64,000 nucleotides of DNA from Phycisphaerae bacterium (GCA_026004655.1 BPJO01000001.1:1-64000); one strand, 5' to 3'. Shown: positions 48,589 through 58,378, counted from the first letter of the stretch. The notes: generated from the letters alone by a model not told the origin. Program-made: numbers and translations.

Positions 48589-49592
48589 AAATCACCCTTT
48601 TCTGTCATTCCGGCTGCTTCTTTCATTAGTTCCGATGCCAACTCCGCCACGCCCGTTTCGCCGCGGAGTATTCGATCAATTCGCGCTTCACTCCGTCCGT
48701 TCACACCCATGACTTTCAAAACCCTGCGACGGACCTCTTCTAGAAGCGCCTCGCGGACTTCTTCCTGAACCTGTCTTTGTCGGTGGGCTTTCCATTGTTC
48801 ATGATGCTGGTGAGTGTAAAGCTCAATCGCATCGACCAGGCGATCAATGTTCCGACCTTCGAATGCTGAAACCAGAAATACATTTTCCAGTTCGGGCACC
48901 ACGTCCGTGCAGTATCCGGCGGATCGGATCTCATTCTTTGGTTTTAGCTGCAAAACCGAAACCAGGGATTGATAAAGCTGATCGGCACCGTCGCGGTCGG
49001 CTTTGTTGATCACAAACAAGTTGCCGGCTTCCATTAGACCGGCTTTGAGCATCTGAATGCTGTCTCCTTGTCCCGGGGCCAATACCACCAGGGTCAAATC
49101 ACACCTCGAAGCCACTTCGACTTCGGACTGACCGACCCCGACCGTTTCGACCAGAATCACTTCACATCCGATGAGTCCCATGACGTGCACGACCGCACGG
49201 GCCCCCAAAGCCAGCCCCCCCAGATGCCCCCGTGAGGCCAACGAGCGTATAAAGATCATCGGGTCGGTCGAATGGCGCATCATTCGAACCCGATCCCCCA
49301 GCACCGCCCCACCGGTAAATGGGGAAGACGGATCTACCGCAATGATTCCGAGTTTTCGATCGGGATATCGGTTGCGATACTCGCCCGCGATCCGATCGGT
49401 CAGCGTACTTTTTCCCGACCCGGGAGCCCCGGTGATCCCCAAGACGAGACGTGGTTGCGGGCAATCGTCGGTTTCCGAAAACAGTTCCACAAGTCGTTGG
49501 GGTTCATCCACCATTCGGCTCATCAACCGAGACGCAGCCCGGATATCGCCGGATCGGGCTTGGTGAATGAGATTGGACAATTCGTTGTTCAT
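48585..49592 (-). CDS. meaB: Methylmalonyl-CoA mutase GTPase chaperone MeaB
   Basis: The protein of about 335 residues belongs to the G3E family. [20 protein letters not shown] is the Walker A region, [19 protein letters not shown] follows, [19 protein letters not shown] contains switch II and [13 protein letters not shown] gives base specificity. MeaB protects and reloads the mutase with cofactor. ATG 49592 ([11 protein letters not shown]) is favoured; an upstream TTG at 49619 would overlap the mutase small subunit. The gene lies between the two mutase subunits, as is common. Confidence 0.95.
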
Positions 49593-49615
49593 ATCGACGA
49601 GTTGAATCAACACCC

Positions 49616-50026
49616 TCAAGCAGGAACTTGTAGATGTTCTTTCAATGTCTGAACGATGACTCTTCCCGGGGTTCCCGGGGTAAACACCGCACAGACGCCC
49701 ATTTGCTTTAGCATCGGAATGTCGTCAGGAGGGATCGTCCCCCCGCCGAACACCTGTATGTCTGACGCACCCTTTTCCTTTAACAGGTCGATCACTCGTT
49801 TGAACAGAAACTTGTGAGCCCCGGATAACAACGAAAGACCGATGGCAGAGACATCTTCCTGAATGGCGGCTTCGACGATCTGTTCCGGAGTCCGTCTGAT
49901 CCCCGTATAGATGACCTCAAACCCCGCATCTCTCAGGATTTGAGCAACATATTTGGCCCCCCTGTCGTGTCCGTCTAGACCGGGCTTACCGATCAGGATC
50001 CGGATTCTTTTATCGTTTCGATCCAT
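49616..50026 (-). CDS. mcmA2: Methylmalonyl-CoA mutase, cobalamin-binding small subunit
   Basis: The 136-residue protein is a stand-alone B12-binding domain: ILIGKPGLDGHDRGAKYVAQ holds the base-off/His-on signature DxHxxG with the His that ligates cobalt. IGLSLLSGAHKFLFKRVIDL and FGGGTIPPDDIPMLKQMGV complete the domain. It forms the active mutase with mcmA1 and is the first gene of the ten-gene operon, 54 bases downstream of a good promoter. Confidence 0.95.
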   Translation of the reverse strand: MDRNDKRIRILIGKPGLDGHDRGAKYVAQILRDAGFEVIYTGIRRTPEQIVEAAIQEDVSAIGLSLLSGAHKFLFKRVIDLLKEKGASDIQVFGGGTIPPDDIPMLKQMGVCAVFTPGTPGRVIVQTLKEHLQVPA

Positions 50027-50079
50027 GAGGACCTACCTTTCTGACGGCAAATTAAAGATCACAAGACCTTTTTATCTTT

Positions 50080-50107
50080 TTTATACCTATTCATTCTCTC
50101 GTTTCAA
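50080..50107 (-). promoter_or_regulatory. Sigma-70-like promoter of the methylmalonyl-CoA operon
   Basis: On the minus strand TTGAAA (50107-50102) is followed after 16 bases by TATAAA (50085-50080). The transcript would begin near 50073 and start the mcmA2 leader of about 45 bases. No operator repeat is evident. Confidence 0.6.
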
Positions 50108-50204
50108 GTGTGATGTTCTTAAGATTCCGTTACAGGGCTAAAATTAGAGAGTCTGCGACAATTTTGCCCGCCTCTCGACGACGCCAGATGTATCTTTACA
50201 CTTC

Positions 50205-51323
50205 TTGCTTGTGAAGTGGGACGCCCGACATCCACTTTTTTTGTCTCCCGGTGGCAAGGTGTTGCAGGCACGCGACCAGCCCGTGCGGATTCTGCAGCAG
50301 TTCTGCGACCAGTTGCGCAACGAAGATACAACGGTTGTCGATCATTGGGTCGGTTTTTTTTCTTACGATCTGGGATTGGGGTTTGAATCCATTTCCTCCT
50401 CTGCCGTTGATGATCTAGGTTTACCTTTGTTGGCTTGGGCTCCTTATCAGTCACGAGACCCCGTCAGGTCGGACTTTGCGATGGTCCGTCCATTTCCCGT
50501 GACTTCGACCTTTACGCGTGATCAGTACCTTCAGGCGGTACAGAGGTGTCTGGACTACATCGCTGCAGGAGACGTGTTTCAAATCAATCTGTCCCAACGA
50601 TTTACCGCGCCACTGGTCCGTTCACCGGTCGAGATTTTTAATGACCTTCAATGTCGATTTCCTGCGCGGTACCCGGCTTATTTGGATTTCGGATCGTTTC
50701 AAATTTTGTCCAACTCTCCGGAATTGTTTCTAAAAGTCGAACGATTACCCGATGGTCGTCGTCGAATCGTGAATCGACCGATCAAAGGTACACGTCCGGT
50801 CGGTCCCGGAATGTATGAATCCCTTTTCCATAGCGAAAAAGACCAAGCCGAGCTGGCTATGATCGTGGACCTACAACGAAATGACCTCGGACGAATCTGC
50901 CAAATCGGATCGGTCCGCGTGACAGACCCCCGATCGATCGAAACCCATCCGACCGTCCTGCACGGGGTGGCCACGATCGAGGGGATCCTTCGACCGGATG
51001 TTTCGCTGGTCGATATCCTCCGGGCCACGTTTCCCTGCGGGTCGATCACGGGGTGTCCCAAGATCCGGGCCATGCAGATCATAGATGAATTGGAACCCGT
51101 CCGACGCGGCGTCTACTGCGGTGCGGTGGGTTGGATCGGATCCGATGGATGCATGGAACTGAGCGTTGCCATCAGGACCATGACGGTTCATGACGGGCGG
51201 ATTTTCATTCCCGTGGGGGGGGGTATTGTGGCGGACAGCATCCCGGAACACGAATACGACGAAACGTTGGTCAAAGCTCGGGCGATGTTTGCTGCATCGG
51301 GGATTGATCTATTCACTTCTTGA
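50205..51323 (+). CDS. pabB: Aminodeoxychorismate synthase component I, N-terminus incomplete
   Basis: The chorismate-binding domain is complete: FQINLSQRF, LSNSPELFLKV, NRPIKGTRPVG, DLQRNDLGRICQIGSVRV, HLVS-like HGVATIEGI, FPCGSITGCPKIRAMQIIDE and GAVGWIGSDGCMELSVAIRT. The PIKGT form, with Lys, is typical of PabB rather than TrpE. It aminates chorismate for p-aminobenzoate and folate. At 372 residues it is about 80-100 shorter than usual, and the only start in frame is TTG 50205. The frame is open up to 50148 without ATG, so a frameshift or unusual start is likely. pabC follows 42 bases later. Confidence 0.85.
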   Translation: MLVKWDARHPLFLSPGGKVLQARDQPVRILQQFCDQLRNEDTTVVDHWVGFFSYDLGLGFESISSSAVDDLGLPLLAWAPYQSRDPVRSDFAMVRPFPVTSTFTRDQYLQAVQRCLDYIAAGDVFQINLSQRFTAPLVRSPVEIFNDLQCRFPARYPAYLDFGSFQILSNSPELFLKVERLPDGRRRIVNRPIKGTRPVGPGMYESLFHSEKDQAELAMIVDLQRNDLGRICQIGSVRVTDPRSIETHPTVLHGVATIEGILRPDVSLVDILRATFPCGSITGCPKIRAMQIIDELEPVRRGVYCGAVGWIGSDGCMELSVAIRTMTVHDGRIFIPVGGGIVADSIPEHEYDETLVKARAMFAASGIDLFTS

Positions 51324-51365
51324 TTCGAGCTTGCTCTTTCCGATGAATCACCTACCTTTTGCAAC

Positions 51366-52262
51366 ATGGCTTGGGTTTGGATCAATGGTTCGTTTATAGA
51401 TGAGGCATCGGCGTCGATTTCCATTCGAGACACCGGTTTGTTGCACGGAATGGGTGTTTTCACGACCATGCGTGCCAAGGCATCGACCGTAATCCGTCTT
51501 GAGCAACACTTGAAGCGCCTTCGTCTGTCCTGTGAAGAATTGTCGATCCCGTTGTTGTACGAGGATGACGAACTTCGCAACATCGTTTCTGAACTGCTCG
51601 AGAAAAATCAGTTGATCGATTCACGGTTGCGTTTAACCGTTACACGGGGAACCACGATTCATGACCCGGTGCACGGACTCCAGGCTCATCCGACAGTTTT
51701 TCTAACGGCCGTACCGTTTGAGGCTTATCCCCAAACCTACTATGAAAAGGGCATGACGGTCATCGTTTTGGACCAGTACAAATTAAATCCCTACGACCCC
51801 ACCGCCGGTCATAAGGTGCTGGACTATGTTGCGCGGTTGTCGGCTTTGAGGGACGCCTCGAAGCGGGGGGCTTCTGAAGCCTTGTGGTTTAATGTTCACA
51901 ATTATTTGCAGTCCGGAAGTATCAGTAACGTCTTTCTTGTTAAAGACCGAAACCTGCTGACCCCTCCCACCAACGCGGAATTGCAAGACCCTCTGATCAA
52001 AAGTCAGACGGTTTATCCTCGTAGCAACGTCTTACCCGGGACGACCCGAAGCGTGATCCTCGATCAAGCCAGACAGGTTGGTCTGGAAGTTCGGATTAAA
52101 AGCATTTCGATTCACGAACTGCTCGAGGCTGATGAGGTCTTTCTAACCAATTCCGTGATGGGGGTCATGCCCGTCACACGCGTGGAGCGCAAACCGATCG
52201 GGGACGAAAAACCCGGACCCGTCACCCGCCAACTGGCTGAACGAATCGAACAGACGGCTTGA
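51366..52262 (+). CDS. pabC: Aminodeoxychorismate lyase / class IV PLP aminotransferase
   Basis: The 298-residue fold type IV PLP enzyme has IRDTGLLHGMGVFTTMRAKA, RLTVTRGTT, TAGHKVLDYVARLSALRDAS with the Schiff-base Lys150, ALWFNVHNYLQSGSISNVFL and VFLTNSVMGVMPVTRV. D-amino acid or branched-chain aminotransferases share this fold, but the position directly after pabB supports the lyase step that gives p-aminobenzoate. It is convergent with the MATE gene with an eight-base gap. Confidence 0.85.
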   Translation: MAWVWINGSFIDEASASISIRDTGLLHGMGVFTTMRAKASTVIRLEQHLKRLRLSCEELSIPLLYEDDELRNIVSELLEKNQLIDSRLRLTVTRGTTIHDPVHGLQAHPTVFLTAVPFEAYPQTYYEKGMTVIVLDQYKLNPYDPTAGHKVLDYVARLSALRDASKRGASEALWFNVHNYLQSGSISNVFLVKDRNLLTPPTNAELQDPLIKSQTVYPRSNVLPGTTRSVILDQARQVGLEVRIKSISIHELLEADEVFLTNSVMGVMPVTRVERKPIGDEKPGPVTRQLAERIEQTA

Positions 52263-52270
52263 TCCATCGG

Positions 52271-53677
52271 TCAAACACGTACGTGTGTCCATTGACCTTT
52301 GGCAAAACGCCCCACCATTAATCCTCCACGGACCACCAATTCCGCGCAAAGGACCATCCAGATCTGGGACAAATTGGTTCCCATCAAACCGAGTAACCAT
52401 ACACCGCCGCAACGAATTAGCAGGATACTGGTCAGGTTCAGCCACATCACCCATTGAGTGTCTCCGGCCCCACGCAAGGCGGAACCGAAAATGATCGACG
52501 CCGCAAAACCCGCCTGGATAAAACCCGTATAGAACAGACAGGTCGCTGTCTCCGATATGACCATCGGGTCGCGGGTAAACCACCCCGCCAACAACTCCCC
52601 GGATGTGATAAAGATCACTCCGAACAGGAACATGATTCCCCCGCCCAACAGATACCCACAAACCGCCGATTTTCGGGCACGAATCGGGTCCTTGGCGCCT
52701 AGGCTTTGCCCGACCATCGTCGACACCGCGACCGCGATCGCAAACCCGCTCATGTAGCTCAACGACTCGATCCGGATCGCCAGATTGTGGGCAGTCGCCG
52801 GGGTGTTTCCTAATCCATTGACGACCTTTAGAACGGCGAAATTCCCCAACCACATGAGTAATCCCTCACCACCACTAGGTAAACCGATCTTTAGAATCCG
52901 TTTGATCGTGCGAACATCGGGGCTGAGCCGGTGCCAGAAAAGTTTCAACCCGCCTCGACCCATCAATAAAACGATGAGCTGGAGCATTCCCCCCACGATG
53001 TAGGCGACCGATGTTCCGATCGCGATTCCCTTGAACCCCAAAACGGGTAAACCGAACCATCCCCAAGCCAAGGACATACTGAGAATCAGATTAACCCCGT
53101 CCACCGTCATCATGGCTACTGCGGGGGTTCGGGTATCTCCTGCGCCGCGTAGTGAAGCGTTGGCCGTGAACATCAAGACCGCCAACGGACATCCGAAGGC
53201 AAGGAGCTGCAAGTATTGGGTGAAAAAAGCCCCCGCATCGTCTTGTAGGTTGGACCACGACGTGATCACGGGAGCCCCGAACCAGAGCGCCAATCCGAGC
53301 CCCAGACCGGAAACCCCTGCCGTCAGGATCGATTGTCCGCAGACCTTGTTGGCCAGTCTTCGGTGACGTGCGCCGACCGCTCGGGCGATAATAGCGGTGG
53401 AACCGGTCCCTATGGATGACACAATTAAACCCACAAACCACAACATATAGGTCACGGAACCGACGGCTGCCCCGGCCGCTGAGTTCAAACGGTACGCCTC
53501 ATCCAAAGCTTCTGCCGACAAACCGGACGTTTCGATCAAATGATTGGCAATATAGGTATCCGTCATTCCCACCAGGATATGCAACGCGTGCTCGGCCAAG
53601 ACCGGCAAAGAAAGCCAGACCAGAGGTCTAAACAAGTTCGACCGCGAAAACACCTTGGATCGTTGAAAAGGGTCCAT
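52271..53677 (-). CDS. MATE-family efflux transporter
   Basis: The protein of about 468 residues has 12 membrane helices in two similar halves. PVLAEHALHILVGMTDTYIA near the start is the family signature, and NASLRGAGDTRTPAVAMMTV and later GSALRGAGDTQWVMWLNLTS are the repeated motif at the end of the sixth and twelfth helices. MATE proteins export drugs, organic cations or polysaccharide precursors using sodium or proton gradients. The start at 53677 (MDPFQRSK) is chosen because longer starts overlap the terminator at 53725-53759. Confidence 0.92.
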   Translation of the reverse strand: MDPFQRSKVFSRSNLFRPLVWLSLPVLAEHALHILVGMTDTYIANHLIETSGLSAEALDEAYRLNSAAGAAVGSVTYMLWFVGLIVSSIGTGSTAIIARAVGARHRRLANKVCGQSILTAGVSGLGLGLALWFGAPVITSWSNLQDDAGAFFTQYLQLLAFGCPLAVLMFTANASLRGAGDTRTPAVAMMTVDGVNLILSMSLAWGWFGLPVLGFKGIAIGTSVAYIVGGMLQLIVLLMGRGGLKLFWHRLSPDVRTIKRILKIGLPSGGEGLLMWLGNFAVLKVVNGLGNTPATAHNLAIRIESLSYMSGFAIAVAVSTMVGQSLGAKDPIRARKSAVCGYLLGGGIMFLFGVIFITSGELLAGWFTRDPMVISETATCLFYTGFIQAGFAASIIFGSALRGAGDTQWVMWLNLTSILLIRCGGVWLLGLMGTNLSQIWMVLCAELVVRGGLMVGRFAKGQWTHVRV

Positions 53678-53724
53678 CAGCGGGTGAAACTTCCAACAAG
53701 ATTCATGCACGTATCGGTTACTTA

Positions 53725-53759
53725 AAAGCCAAACCCCGCGACGATCCGACATCGCGGGG
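53725..53759 (-). terminator. Probable intrinsic terminator of the HEAT-repeat gene
   Basis: CCCCGCGA and TCGCGGGG (53734-53741, 53752-53759) form a perfect 8-bp stem with a 10-base loop. On the minus strand it is followed by TTTGGCTTTT, a moderate T tract. It lies 26 bases after the stop of the gene at 53786. Confidence 0.7.
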
Positions 53760-53785
53760 CGGGGAGTGTTTGATTTTTATACCGT

Positions 53786-55975
53786 TCATCGACGGGATTG
53801 TTCGAGGATCAGACTCTTGGCCTGATCGCTGGGCAGGTTTAACGCTCCGCGGGCCTCGGCAGCGGCGTTTTTGACTTCCGGATTGGTCGATACACGCACT
53901 ACGGTTTCCAGGGAATCCAGTTGAGCCGATTCCAGACGGTTACCGAAAAACTTCGCACTGGTAGAAAGACTTTTCAGCAGGCTGATTTTGACTTCATCAG
54001 AGATTCCTTCGCTGGTGGCTTTGATTGCCAGCCCGCGTTGGGCATCATCGGTATTCAGAAGCGCCAAGGCCTGTCCGGCTAGTTGAACGATTTGAGGCCG
54101 GGTATCCTCGAGCGAACCGAGCAGGGTGGACTGAGCAGGGGTCAGGTCCAGAACTTGTCCTCGGGAAATGGCCAGCTTTTTGATCAGTTCCCCGGCCCGG
54201 GTCGCGTACTCGGTGGCCAGTTCCGGATCCAGAGGGAGAGCCCCGGAGGTTTCACGCGCCCGTTGAATCGCAGCTTTTAGACCACTCGGGTCGGTCGTTG
54301 TCGTTATACTGATCGACGGATCGGTAACTTTTCGCTGCTCCCAGGGGCTGGCTTGGCTTTTCACAATGATTAATTTGCCCGCCCCGCGGACTTTGGGAGT
54401 CTGGGCGATAAGTCCCAGCAACGATTCGATGTCGGCCGGGGAAAGATCATCGGAGATCACCACTACGTCTATCGCGGGCAACGAAGCCGCCACACTGAGC
54501 GCCGCAGCCGGTGTGGTAGCGCCGGCAGCAATGAAGTTGTCTGACTTCAGTGGTTCGACGATCGCGTTAACGCTTTCAATCGTCGGCATCACCACTAACA
54601 CGCTGGGCTGACCGGTCTGCGAGATCGCTTCTGCCAAAAGGGGGACGACCATCTCCTGCCCGGTAAACCCGGACTGAGGGAGCGCCTGAGCTAGCGTGAA
54701 AGCAGCTTCAAAACGCACCCGACGATCCCCGTACTGCATCGCGTCAATCAACGGGCTTGAATCATTCGTACGGAAATTGGAATCTCCGACAATTTCCTGA
54801 AGAGATTTTACGACTTTCAAAGCCAGGGGAGAATTGCGGTCTTTTAATGCCCGGGCTAAGGCTGCGTTCAGGTATCGTGCCCCGGCGGTTACACCATAAA
54901 AGTGTGCCGAAGGTTGACCTTCCGCTCGCGTACGATCCGTTTCTCCGATGGGTAAATCGACTTCTCGACGAAAATTGCTCGCCAACCAGAGACTCAAGGC
55001 ATCCCGGTCCGTACCCAATGTCAAGGCATATTCCGTTGCCCGCATGGCCATCAGGTCATTATAGATCGCAGGCGGGATCGGAGTCCGCACCAGCCCCTTC
55101 TGTACTCCTTCGTAACGCCAGATGTTTGCGGCCGGGAAACGCGTGTCGGCGGTCAGAGCACTCTTCCCATAATACAGCTTTTCCGCCAGATCATAGAACA
55201 AGTTTCCGGCCGAGGTTGATGCACCACCGAGTTTTGCCACAGCGGCGGTGGCTACCTGTTTTACTTGCGGGTCCTGACTGGTTTCGACCAACCTTTGAAG
55301 ATAGGGCGTCGCCGCGTCATAACCAAGGTCGCCCAAGAGGTTACAGACGATCTGAAGCACCACAGGCTGATCGGATTCGGTCGCAGCCACCAGAGGATTC
55401 AGCGCCAACCGGCCCAGGTCGAGGATCGCCTGTCTTGCTGCGCCGTGCTCGGCGTTACGCGAAGGTTCTTTTAAAACATCCAACAGGAAGGGAACCGCCA
55501 GCTCACCGCTTTCACGAAGTTGGACCATCGCCAACCGGTAGGGACGATCACCACCGGAAAGACGGTTGATCTGTTCGATGATGTGGTCGGGATTTGAACG
55601 ACGTTCGAAACGTCCTTCGTTGATTTTCTGTGCCAGTTCAGAGACCTTTTCCTTGATCGAATCGACCCCCTGCCAGCGGATTATCCACTCGTCGAGTTTG
55701 TCGCCACGGTCACCGGCCACTTGTTCAAAGGCTTGGAGGATTTGGCTGGGGCTTGCGCCGGATGACAAGATTTCATCGGCCTTGATCGCAGCCAGGTCAT
55801 AACGAGCAATTTTACCGTAGTGCCAAAAATCTTCCACGGCTTTGACGACCGGATCGGTCTGTTCCTGGGCATAAATCACGCCAGGGACCATCCAAACGAG
55901 TGGTACGGCGACGGAAAAACCGACCGTCGCTGCACGCAACCGGGCGGCTACGATCGAGGGGACGAAACGATTCAT
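53786..55975 (-). CDS. Secreted HEAT-repeat protein of unknown function
   Basis: ATG 55975 has GGAGG upstream and begins a signal peptide (AATVGFSVAVPLVWMVPG, then YAQ). The protein of about 729 residues is helical repeat-rich in the first half: PFLLDVLKEPSRNAEHGAAR, NPLVAATESDQPVVLQIVCN and PYLQRLVETSQDPQVKQVAT. These are PBS-lyase/HEAT-like. A response-regulator-like alpha/beta segment follows (PSVLVVMPTIESVNAIVEPL, AIDVVVISDDLSPADIESLL), then further repeats. No enzyme motif is seen. A scaffold role in the periplasm is the likely but unproven function. Confidence 0.75.
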   Translation of the reverse strand: MNRFVPSIVAARLRAATVGFSVAVPLVWMVPGVIYAQEQTDPVVKAVEDFWHYGKIARYDLAAIKADEILSSGASPSQILQAFEQVAGDRGDKLDEWIIRWQGVDSIKEKVSELAQKINEGRFERRSNPDHIIEQINRLSGGDRPYRLAMVQLRESGELAVPFLLDVLKEPSRNAEHGAARQAILDLGRLALNPLVAATESDQPVVLQIVCNLLGDLGYDAATPYLQRLVETSQDPQVKQVATAAVAKLGGASTSAGNLFYDLAEKLYYGKSALTADTRFPAANIWRYEGVQKGLVRTPIPPAIYNDLMAMRATEYALTLGTDRDALSLWLASNFRREVDLPIGETDRTRAEGQPSAHFYGVTAGARYLNAALARALKDRNSPLALKVVKSLQEIVGDSNFRTNDSSPLIDAMQYGDRRVRFEAAFTLAQALPQSGFTGQEMVVPLLAEAISQTGQPSVLVVMPTIESVNAIVEPLKSDNFIAAGATTPAAALSVAASLPAIDVVVISDDLSPADIESLLGLIAQTPKVRGAGKLIIVKSQASPWEQRKVTDPSISITTTTDPSGLKAAIQRARETSGALPLDPELATEYATRAGELIKKLAISRGQVLDLTPAQSTLLGSLEDTRPQIVQLAGQALALLNTDDAQRGLAIKATSEGISDEVKISLLKSLSTSAKFFGNRLESAQLDSLETVVRVSTNPEVKNAAAEARGALNLPSDQAKSLILEQSRR

Positions 55976-56041
55976 GTTGCGAGCCTCCAAGGGTGTGCTG
56001 CGTCGCAGCAAGCTACTCCGCTGCTATGTCTAGTGCAATGA

Positions 56042-56069
56042 AGTTTAAATCCGCGTCCGTAAGTGTCAA
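56042..56069 (-). promoter_or_regulatory. Sigma-70-like promoter for the HEAT-repeat gene
   Basis: On the minus strand TTGACA (56069-56064) and TAAACT (56047-56042) are 16 bases apart, about 67 bases upstream of the start codon. Confidence 0.5.
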
Positions 56070-56115
56070 CAAACCGAAGAGTTGGAAACAATTCGTTCTT
56101 GACCATCGTCCCTAC

Positions 56116-56150
56116 AAAAACCCGTTCTTGAGTTTATAGATCCGGGTTTT
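56116..56150 (-). terminator. Possible intrinsic terminator after the GH42 gene
   Basis: AAAACCCG and CGGGTTTT form an 8-bp stem around an 18-base loop, with extra T on the minus strand. It lies about 60 bases after the GH42 stop. The long loop lowers confidence. Confidence 0.45.
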
Positions 56151-56210
56151 CCGGGACTTATCCGGGGAAGAAACCTGCGTATAACCGATTCCCCTTGGAT
56201 TGCCTTGGGG

Positions 56211-58307
56211 TTACGAGACTTCAAACACCCGGGCTTGCAGAGGCCCGAGAGGTAGGCAATTCTCATAGATCGTTCGGGTTTCCACATCGGTCAGTTTGAA
56301 AGATCCCAAACCTATCTGATGCGGCTGTGATGAAAAATTCATCGCAAAGGCGAACAGTGTCTCGCAGACCCCCCGCCATTGCACGGTCACCCCTTCAGGC
56401 AAGGGATCCTGAAACGGGATGTGACAAGACGACTCTCTCAGGATCATCTCAAACAATGCCTGTCGGGCTTGTTGGTTCAAACGGGTTCCGACGTAATACG
56501 CTTGTCCGCTTCCGCATCGGAAACGAGTCACAGCAGGCATTCCTCGATAAAAATCCTGCGCAAAACGAGCCAATACCTCAACCCCATTGGTGTGCATCAG
56601 GGTTGCGATTTCACTTCCGGACCCGGGCAGACCGTCGATCGCGATGGGTACCCCATTTCCGACACGATCTACCTCTTCGATCCATCCCCCAAACACGTCG
56701 GTTAATCCCTCACCGGGCCATCCCCCCACGAGCATACGGTTGTGCTCATCGGCCATCGCGGTATCCCATGTCGCGATCAGTATCCCCCCTTGGTGAACGT
56801 ACTCCCGCAAACGACGGGCAAAATCGGGTGTCATGATCCAATGCATGGGAAGAACGACGATCCGGTAGGCAGACAAATTCCGGTCGTTGGGGATCACATC
56901 TACCGGTATTCCGTGCCGCCAGAAGGGTTCGTAATACTCCGTTGCCACCGCATCGTAGTATCGGATTTCCCTCAGATTGGTATTTCGAGGGGGATTATCG
57001 ATCCCAAGCCCCGGCGTTAATTGCTGCGCCCAACTGCTTTGGCTGTCATAAATCAAGGCCACTTGCGGGCAGATCGATGTTCCCAGGATCGGTTTGATTT
57101 TTTCATAGGTGTCGGATAATTCGCGAAGCTCTCGAAACCGACGCGTCTGGAAGTGTCGTTGGGTTCCCCAATGTTCGACAACCGCTCCGTGCATCTTTTC
57201 CATTCCCCCTCTACCGGCTCGAAACTGGAAATAACAGGTCCCGTCTGCCCCGTGGGCAATTGCCTGTAGCATTTCCAGTCGATGAATGTTGGGGCGTTTG
57301 ACTTTCATCGGGGTGCGTGACTGCATGACACCCGGACAGCTTTCCATCAGCATGAAAGTGTGTCCTGGTTTCATACACCGGTACAAGTCTTGTTTTAAAG
57401 ACCAGTACGGGACTGCTTCGAGATAACGCGGGTGCTGCGGGTCATAATTCGGATATTGATCATCTGCAACGACATCCACCACTTTGGCAAGGGACTGGTA
57501 ATCGATCCCGTATACCGTGCTCATAAAGTTCGTGGTAATGGGGATGGAAGGTGTGATGCGACGAAGAATGTCGGATTCGAATTGATACCATTGGGCGTAC
57601 TGATCGTTACAGAAACGCAACCAGTTAAGCAACAGACCATCCGAGTACCCGCAGGTCGGTTCGGCATGTCTCCATTCGGTGGCCTGTTTGGACCAGAAAC
57701 AGGCCCAGTGCGCCTCATTCATGGCTTGAAGAGATCCAAACCGTTTTTCCAACCATTCGGACCAGGACCGACGACAGAGTTCGCAAAAACACTGACCACA
57801 TAATTCATTTGATACGTGCCACATCGACAACGCGGGATGATGACCGTATCGCTCGGCCAATTGGGTATTGATGATCCGCACACGTTGACGAAAGATGGGA
57901 GAAGTCCAGCAATGATGCTGACGATTGGTCATCGGTGGGCGATAACCCCGTGGATCGACACGACGGACCTCAGGATATTTTTCCGCCAACCAGGCGGGTA
58001 TGGCAGCGGTGGGGGTCGACAGGATCACGCGATTGCCCAATCGTGCTTGCTGATCCATTACCCGATCCATCCAGGAAAAATCAAACTTTCCTTCCGAAGG
58101 TTCAAGCGCTGACCAGGAAAAAACGCCGATCGTTACCGAATTGATTCCGGTCTTTTGCATCAATTCCATGTCTTCTTGAAGGATCTGTGGATTTACCGAT
58201 AACCACTGTTCGGGATTGTAATCTCCCCCATGAATCAACGTTTTCTGATCCTTAAAAGGAGTTTTCGACCGGGTCCGAGGAATCATCGATAATGGAATCG
58301 GTTTCAT
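56211..58307 (-). CDS. Beta-galactosidase, glycoside hydrolase family 42
   Basis: The 698-residue protein has the GH42 layout. It has a TIM barrel with HGGDYNPEQW at the start, WHVSNELCG with acid/base Glu168, and FMLMESCPGVMQ with nucleophile Glu322. The cysteine cluster CGQCFCELC (170-178), which holds structural zinc in many GH42 enzymes, is present. The trimerisation domain has GGILIATWDTAM-like sequence and a C-terminal beta domain follows. It hydrolyses terminal beta-galactosides. There is no signal peptide, so substrates must be imported. The upstream palindrome suggests sugar-dependent control. No transporter or other glycosidase is adjacent. Confidence 0.93.
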   Translation of the reverse strand: MKPIPLSMIPRTRSKTPFKDQKTLIHGGDYNPEQWLSVNPQILQEDMELMQKTGINSVTIGVFSWSALEPSEGKFDFSWMDRVMDQQARLGNRVILSTPTAAIPAWLAEKYPEVRRVDPRGYRPPMTNRQHHCWTSPIFRQRVRIINTQLAERYGHHPALSMWHVSNELCGQCFCELCRRSWSEWLEKRFGSLQAMNEAHWACFWSKQATEWRHAEPTCGYSDGLLLNWLRFCNDQYAQWYQFESDILRRITPSIPITTNFMSTVYGIDYQSLAKVVDVVADDQYPNYDPQHPRYLEAVPYWSLKQDLYRCMKPGHTFMLMESCPGVMQSRTPMKVKRPNIHRLEMLQAIAHGADGTCYFQFRAGRGGMEKMHGAVVEHWGTQRHFQTRRFRELRELSDTYEKIKPILGTSICPQVALIYDSQSSWAQQLTPGLGIDNPPRNTNLREIRYYDAVATEYYEPFWRHGIPVDVIPNDRNLSAYRIVVLPMHWIMTPDFARRLREYVHQGGILIATWDTAMADEHNRMLVGGWPGEGLTDVFGGWIEEVDRVGNGVPIAIDGLPGSGSEIATLMHTNGVEVLARFAQDFYRGMPAVTRFRCGSGQAYYVGTRLNQQARQALFEMILRESSCHIPFQDPLPEGVTVQWRGVCETLFAFAMNFSSQPHQIGLGSFKLTDVETRTIYENCLPLGPLQARVFEVS

Positions 58308-58339
58308 ATTTAGGCCAGGAAGTTAAAGAAAATTGCACA

Positions 58340-58378
58340 ATATTTCATGAAATATAAGCCTAATTTTCACAAAATCAA
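58340..58378 (-). promoter_or_regulatory. Promoter with perfect 16-bp palindrome upstream of GH42
   Basis: On the minus strand TTGATT (58378-58373) and TATATT (58356-58351) are 16 bases apart. The perfect palindrome ATATTTCATGAAATAT at 58340-58355 overlaps the -10 box and extends over the expected start of transcription. A dimeric repressor bound there would block the polymerase. The regulator is not identified in the window. Confidence 0.55.

Noticed and set aside
53677..53752. Longer N-terminus for the MATE transporter from 53752
   Set aside because: The extension overlaps a perfect terminator hairpin of the upstream gene and does not look like MATE sequence.
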